A program made the translations under genes and the position numbers. The notes under the pieces are model-generated. The model had not been told where the DNA came from, ran no database searches, and saw nothing but the letters and a program-made list of their open reading frames with translations. From DSOI01 sp041394885 (lineage in GTDB: Bacteria; Acidobacteriota; Terriglobia; Bryobacterales; Bryobacteraceae), in NCBI GenBank assembly GCA_041394885.1, contig JAWKHI010000015.1, positions 62,001-126,000 on the forward strand: 64,000 bases of DNA. The letters are read 5' to 3'. This document shows, in pieces, positions 60,125 to 64,000 of this stretch (positions are counted from its first letter, which is position 1; every line of letters starts with the position of its first letter).

Positions 60125-60850
60125 ATGCACTTACTTGGGGACCTGGAACGTGTCTACCGTGAGTTGAGGCGGAACCAGTGGCTGCGGTGGTTTGCCATAT
60201 TTTGCCGTGTCGCGATTGCTCTCGGCTTCATTCCGGCAGGAATCGTAAAGGTGACCGGAGAGCGGTTCACTGGGTTGCCATCGAACAATCCTTTGGGCCA
60301 CTATTTTGACGCCCTGCTCCTGACGGGTTTCTACTATACTTTCATCGGCGTCGCCCAATTGATTGCGGCGGTGCTGTTGCTCATTCCGAGGACAGCGCTT
60401 CTGGGGGCGATCTGTTACTTCCCAATCATCCTCAACATTTTTGTTCTGACCCATGCAACGCGGTTCAACGGGACCCGTATCGTCACGCTGATGTTATTGG
60501 CGAACGTGTTCCTACTGGTTTGGGACTACGACCGTCTGAAGTCCGCGTTGCCGTTCCACCGGCCGAGCGAAGATCGCCTCGCCGAGACCAGCGAGTTCCC
60601 GTTCCTGTTCTTCGCGTGCGTTTTCGCGACTGCCATGTCCGTGATCGTCTTCAATGATTTTCTGTTCGACATCCGGCCCGGCAATGAGGAAGCAGAATGC
60701 ACGAATGGGTGTGTGGGCAGTGACAGCCCCGAGGCCTGCCAACTTTTCTGTGCCTGTATTTATGAGCAGGGCAATCCGCTGAATGCCTGTCTGAGCGAAT
60801 ACCGCGGTGCGAAGGCAGCAGGTGCGGCGCGGGGGGCGCCGGTTCGATGA
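60125..60850 (+). CDS. DoxX-like membrane protein with Cys-rich C-terminal tail
   Basis: The 241-residue protein has a DoxX-like core with four helices: WFAIFCRVAIALGFIPAGIV near 22-41, ALLLTGFYYTFIGVAQLIAA near 63-82, and LLGAICYFPIILNIFVLTHA near 90-109. A fifth helix (FPFLFFACVFATAMSVIVF, near 158-176) is followed by a tail with seven Cys (ECTNGC, EACQLFCAC, NACL) in about 40 residues. Four-helix DoxX proteins lack such a tail. If it faces the periplasm the tail could bind metal or form disulfides. It is not a known copper or haem motif. It follows the enolase gene by 10 bases. Confidence 0.78.
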   Translation: MHLLGDLERVYRELRRNQWLRWFAIFCRVAIALGFIPAGIVKVTGERFTGLPSNNPLGHYFDALLLTGFYYTFIGVAQLIAAVLLLIPRTALLGAICYFPIILNIFVLTHATRFNGTRIVTLMLLANVFLLVWDYDRLKSALPFHRPSEDRLAETSEFPFLFFACVFATAMSVIVFNDFLFDIRPGNEEAECTNGCVGSDSPEACQLFCACIYEQGNPLNACLSEYRGAKAAGAARGAPVR

Positions 60851-60922
60851 GAATCGCCGATGGGGTCCTACCGAGGGATGGACACCCCAGCATCCGGGTT
60901 GCGCGATAATTTAGGCGTGCCT

Positions 60923-61234
60923 ATGGTCCCCAGAGGTTTCGTTGACCAGCACGAATTAGCCAACGCGATTCGCAGCGTCGAGGAAGCCCTGCATCCCGAT
61001 GTGGTGCTCATTCGCTATAGCCTGGGATCGGATTGGGCCGGCGATCCCTCCATCTTTTTCCGCGTGCTGCTCTCCGATGAAGCCGCCAAGCCCAAGCGCC
61101 TCCAGAAGGTCGCGCAAAGCGTCGCCATGAAACTCGCGCGTGAGGTGGACGTCGAGAGCTTTGGCCTGCACGCTTACCTCAACTTTCGCAGCAAGTCTGA
61201 GCAGGACAAGCTAAACGAACCCGCGTGGGCCTGA
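60923..61234 (+). CDS. Small protein upstream of HEPN gene, putative antitoxin/partner
   Basis: The ATG at 60923 (GTG at 60917 is in frame) gives 103 residues. The sequence contains VVLIRYSLGSDWAGDPSIFF and RVLLSDEAAKPKRLQKVAQS followed by HAYLNFRSKSEQDKLNEPAW. This layout (strand-GSDWxGD, helix, then a conserved end) is one I associate with small proteins paired with HEPN toxins. GSDxxGD is like a degraded GS-x-D of minimal nucleotidyltransferases, so an MNT-like antitoxin is one idea. The spacing to the HEPN gene is 4 bases. Role is inferred from pairing. Confidence 0.68.
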   Translation: MVPRGFVDQHELANAIRSVEEALHPDVVLIRYSLGSDWAGDPSIFFRVLLSDEAAKPKRLQKVAQSVAMKLAREVDVESFGLHAYLNFRSKSEQDKLNEPAWA

Positions 61235-61238
61235 GCCG

Positions 61239-61736
61239 ATGCCATTCCCCGACCACTTGCTGGAACAGGCCCAGCACCTTGCCAACCGTGAAAAGAAACG
61301 TCCCCGGCAGGCCAGCTTGCGCCGCGCTGTTTCCACGGCATATTACGCGCCCTTTCATCTTCTGATCCACGAAGCCACGCTGAACTGGAGACGAGTCAAT
61401 CAACGCGCGACCCTGGCGCGGTTCTTCGAGCACGGCAAAATGAGAGCCGCGTCCGACAAGCAGCGCGCGGAGTGCAACCGCTTCATCAATTCCAATCCAC
61501 CAGCCGGCCCGGAACTGGATTGCTATCGTCACCTGCACAGCATTTCTGACGCATTCTTTCAGGCCCAGCAGCAACGGCACACCGCGGATTACGACAACTC
61601 GAAGCAATGGACTCGCACCGAGGCGTTGACACAGGTTACGCTCGTCCAAGGAGCATTTGCCAGTTGGAGGGCGATCCGCAAGGAGCCGCTGGCGCAAGTC
61701 TATCTCATTTCACTGCTCGGCAATCCCAAAGGGTGA
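61239..61736 (+). CDS. HEPN-domain protein, putative RNase toxin
   Basis: The 165-residue protein has the HEPN signature near 26-45 (ASLRRAVSTAYYAPFHLLIH), a long first helix with the Arg, Tyr and His typical of the family. A second helix with RVNQRATLARFFEHGKMRAA follows, and the third region is ELDCYRHLHSISDAFFQAQQ. HEPN proteins are usually metal-independent RNases and often work as toxins, paired with an antitoxin. The upstream gene ends 4 bases before it and would be the partner. An R-x4-6-H catalytic motif is not certain here. Confidence 0.78.
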   Translation: MPFPDHLLEQAQHLANREKKRPRQASLRRAVSTAYYAPFHLLIHEATLNWRRVNQRATLARFFEHGKMRAASDKQRAECNRFINSNPPAGPELDCYRHLHSISDAFFQAQQQRHTADYDNSKQWTRTEALTQVTLVQGAFASWRAIRKEPLAQVYLISLLGNPKG

Positions 61737-62006
61737 CGGCGGATTGGAGCAGGATTCGCTCTCGCCATCATCTGCACTCTGGTTGTAACGAGCGTGACTG
61801 TCCGTGGAGCGATATCGGTCCGTTCGCTGTGCTTTACGCCTATCCGTTAGCTGGCCTCACGGTGGCCTTTTGCCGGTGGCTCGATTTCCAGGTGGTCATT
61901 GACAGCCGCCCGGATCCATTGTTTCTGTGGGAGCGCTGCGATCAGGTGGAAATGCAATGACCCATCACGGCGCATCGCATGCCAGCGAACTCACTGCGAC
62001 GCGTCA

Positions 62007-62402
62007 CTAGCCGTCCGCGCTCCGAGGGGGCGGACCGAGCAAGTCCCAACGGTTCCCTTCCAAGTCCAGGAACACCGGAACCTTGCCAGACGGCTCGACT
62101 CGCGGAGATGACACGAACTCGACGCCGACGGCCACCATTCGCTGGTAAGAAGCATCGAAGTCATCGACACGGAGGAACATCCCCACGCGGCCGGCGAACT
62201 GCTGCCCGATCGCTCTAGCTTGATCCTCGCCGTCTGCGAGGACTAGCAGGATACCTGTCCTGGCGCCAACCGGCCTGACGACAACCCACCGCTTGGACCT
62301 GCCGTTATTGGTCACCGACGGTGTATCTTCCACCAACTCGAACTGAGGCACATCCACGAAGAATCGAATCGCCGGGTCGTAATCCCGCACGACCAGGGCC
62401 AC
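62007..62402 (-). CDS. VOC-family (glyoxalase/bleomycin-resistance fold) protein, start codon uncertain
   Basis: The frame encodes the VOC pattern LVVRDYDPAIRFFVD, RWVVVRPVGARTGILLVLAD, RVGMFLRVDDFDASYQRM and VPVFLDLEGNRWDLLG, a single-domain VOC protein. The first codon GTG at 62402 is inside the usual first strand. Two in-frame stops lie about 30 bases upstream and no ATG is between them. In relatives the strand begins a few residues earlier, so the start may be CTG or the gene may have lost its natural start. Activity is unknown. Confidence 0.72.
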   Translation of the reverse strand: MALVVRDYDPAIRFFVDVPQFELVEDTPSVTNNGRSKRWVVVRPVGARTGILLVLADGEDQARAIGQQFAGRVGMFLRVDDFDASYQRMVAVGVEFVSSPRVEPSGKVPVFLDLEGNRWDLLGPPPRSADG

Positions 62403-62705
62403 AAGTTCGAGGTTCGCCAGCGAACCCGCTTACCACTAACGGTCTCGCCGGACCGCAACAGAATCCGCTTTTCGCTCTCCAACAAGCTGGCAAGGATTTG
62501 ATGCTGGTTGACAATTTCCATTGACCGGGGCGCTTCGCTTCGGACGAAGCGCGGCGTTTAGGTCTTCCACCGCGAAGGCACCCGGCGAACCGAAATCGTG
62601 CGCGATTCCGGCCCGCCGTGGCTCACCAGGCTAACTGTCAATTGAACCTACATACCTTCAGTCATGATCGAACGGTATGAGCCGCACCTCGTCGTCTCCA
62701 CGTTC
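62403..62705. other. 303-base interval between two minus-strand genes, contains one hairpin
   Basis: No gene is supported. It has a hairpin with 8-base stem GCGCTTCG (62530-62537) / CGAAGCGC (62545-62552) and a 7-base loop, and no T-run on either side. It lies between the stop of the enolase-superfamily gene and the start of the VOC gene, where a transcription end would be expected. No promoter or RNA gene was recognised. Confidence 0.4.
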
Positions 62706-64000
62706 CTACGTGTAGGCCTTGTCTCCGCCGCTCTGCGAGTCCCAATAGGTCGTGGGATCGGTGAAGAACTCACCCTGTCTGCAGAGAGGGCGCATCGCTT
62801 CTTCATTGACTTTGATACCCAAGCCGGGCCCCGTGGGAACGGGGATGTAGCCCTTGACCACGAGGTCCCCCGCATCGGTTATGTCTTTGTGCCAGGCAGG
62901 CTGCGGCTGGTGCCATTCCATGGCGAGGAAATTTTGGCAGGCGGCGACCGCGTGCGCGCCGGCTGCGTATCCGATTGGGGTGGCGTTGGCGTGGACCATC
63001 ATCCCCACCGCGTATTTGGCCGCCATATCGGCGGTCTTCTTCAATTCGAGGCAGCCGCCGATCACCAGATGATCGGGGTGGATGTAGTCGACCGCACGCG
63101 CCTGACAAAGCGGTTCGAGCGATTCCACCAGGTAGGCGTCTTCCCCGGTCAAGGTAGGCACCCGGATCGAAGTGCTGATTTGTTTCCACTCCTCCACCCG
63201 GAACCACGGGACCATATCCTCCAAATACGACGGAGTGACCCTTTCGAGCGCGTTAGCCAACTTGATGCAACTCTTGGTGGTGAGGTGTCCGAAATGGTCG
63301 TGACCCATGGGAATGTCGGCGGCGTCGCCCATGGCCTCCTTGATCGAAGCGACGTAGTCGGCTACGAGTTCACAACCCTTGTCGCTGATCTCCAGTCCCT
63401 GATAGTAGTTCTCGGGATCTTCGCCCGGTTCCCCTTCATAGCCTGCCGGCGCAAAAACCGTGCCCCGCTTGCCTTGGAGGATGCGAGGTACGTTTAAGTC
63501 CATCTTGAGCATCGTGAATCCTTCGGCGACTCTCGCCTTGTAATCGGCGGCGATCTCTTTGATGTCGCTCGAGCGCAAGCTGCTCTCGGTGTACATGCGG
63601 ATCTTGTCTCGAAACTTCCCGCCGAGCATTTGGAAGATCGGCACGCCATAGGCTTTGCCGGCCAGATCCCACAGCGCGTTCTCAATCGCGTTGACGCCGC
63701 TCCCGCGACGGTTGTACGCGCCATGAATCTTGATCTTGCGGAAGATCTTGTCAACATTGCACGGGTTCTCGCCGACCAGCCGGGTTTTGTGCGTCAGCAC
63801 GTAATTGGGCTGGGGACCGTCGCCAATCGTTTGGCCGTATCCCGAAATCCCCTGATTGGTATCGATTCGGACGATGATCGTGCCGCCCGAGGCCCCGCCC
63901 GTGCCGGGAGTCGCGGGAGGCGGCGGTTGCCTGACACCGCCGCGTCCACCGGCTCGGCCCGAGGGCGCCTGGCCCCCCGGCCCTCTTAGAATGGCGAGGC
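62706..64000 (-). CDS. Enolase-superfamily enzyme, partial (5' end beyond window)
   Basis: The minus-strand frame is open through base 64000, so the N-terminus lies outside. The visible ~431 residues start with a Gly/Pro-rich section, then join the capping domain (IIVRIDTNQGISGYGQTIGD). The barrel has KMDLNVPR (K-x-D in place of K-x-K), IPMGHDHFGHL, YLEDMVPW, LTGEDAYL, YIHPDHLVIGG and GMMVHANATPIG, so metal ligands and a catalytic His are present. This resembles mandelate-racemase-type enzymes annotated as sugar-acid dehydratases in Acidobacteria. The Gly/Pro insert before the hairpin is odd. Substrate unknown. Confidence 0.88.
   Translation of the reverse strand, partial: LAILRGPGGQAPSGRAGGRGGVRQPPPPATPGTGGASGGTIIVRIDTNQGISGYGQTIGDGPQPNYVLTHKTRLVGENPCNVDKIFRKIKIHGAYNRRGSGVNAIENALWDLAGKAYGVPIFQMLGGKFRDKIRMYTESSLRSSDIKEIAADYKARVAEGFTMLKMDLNVPRILQGKRGTVFAPAGYEGEPGEDPENYYQGLEISDKGCELVADYVASIKEAMGDAADIPMGHDHFGHLTTKSCIKLANALERVTPSYLEDMVPWFRVEEWKQISTSIRVPTLTGEDAYLVESLEPLCQARAVDYIHPDHLVIGGCLELKKTADMAAKYAVGMMVHANATPIGYAAGAHAVAACQNFLAMEWHQPQPAWHKDITDAGDLVVKGYIPVPTGPGLGIKVNEEAMRPLCRQGEFFTDPTTYWDSQSGGDKAYT

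Noticed and set aside
61737..62006. Plus-strand frames downstream of the HEPN gene
   Set aside because: They are short, start inside the HEPN gene in a different frame, and show no protein-like composition. The interval is treated as non-coding.

Overview
The window is high-GC, densely packed bacterial chromosome and most likely comes from an Acidobacteriota genome of the Solibacter/Bryobacter type. This is inferred from gene content: a VWFA-related exported protein, an Oar-like TonB-dependent barrel, a subtilase with NVVWGT repeats, a redoxin/haem/copper-monooxygenase fusion, a Ser/Thr kinase with PEGA domains, and many small exported enzymes with twin-arginine-like leaders. No rRNA, tRNA, CRISPR array, insertion sequence or phage gene was seen. 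Both ends are cut inside genes: a VgrG at the left and an enolase-superfamily enzyme at the right.

Layout. (1) 1-9183, plus strand: the end of a type VI secretion (T6SS) locus. It holds the VgrG C-terminus, a PAAR protein fused to an M91/NleD-like zinc peptidase, two unrecognised cargo or immunity candidates (one with a caspase-like His/Cys pattern), an unknown gene, then tssK, tssL and tssM. (2) 9202-19286, minus strand: an MddA-like S-methyltransferase coupled to an SDR with substituted catalytic residues, a gluconate-dehydrogenase-like pair (subunit 3 plus GMC flavoprotein), a methyltransferase, a coiled-coil membrane protein, a VWFA-related protein, and a TonB-type barrel that lacks most of its plug. 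(3) 19287-37655, plus strand: a dyad-rich regulatory region, a ribbon-helix-helix-like protein, and a tightly coupled exopolysaccharide operon. The operon encodes a Wza-type exporter, a Wzc-type tyrosine kinase, four GT4 glycosyltransferases, a deacetylase-like protein, a CapK/PaaK-like adenylate-forming enzyme, a DUF362 protein, a flippase, two polymerase/ligase-like membrane proteins, and a WecA/MraY-type phosphoglycosyl transferase with an extra C-terminal domain. (4) 37567-49886: mixed housekeeping and exported genes, including an MFS carrier, the PEGA kinase and partner, an amidase, a bifunctional nuclease, miaB, a glycine-zipper lipoprotein, the redoxin/haem/copper protein and the subtilase. 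(5) 50007-64000: exported sugar and phosphate metabolism (ThuA, SMP-30, PhoD, two enolase-superfamily enzymes, RhaD-SDR fusion), a DoxX-like protein with a Cys-rich tail, and a two-gene HEPN module.

How the genes fit together. The T6SS block shows the common order of spike, tip-effector, cargo and baseplate/membrane complex, so the unknown genes inside it are the best candidates for new effector or immunity functions. The polysaccharide block is a Wzx/Wzy-type pathway: the phosphoglycosyl transferase starts the lipid-linked unit, the GT4 enzymes extend it, the flippase moves it across the membrane, the Wzy-like proteins polymerise it, and the Wzc/Wza pair controls and exports the chain. The CapK-like, DUF362 and deacetylase-like genes lie inside the same overlapping-gene operon and probably add an unusual modification. 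Annotations come from reading translated sequence and motif patterns only. Start codons were chosen by ribosome-binding sites, overlaps and where family homology begins, and doubtful starts are flagged.
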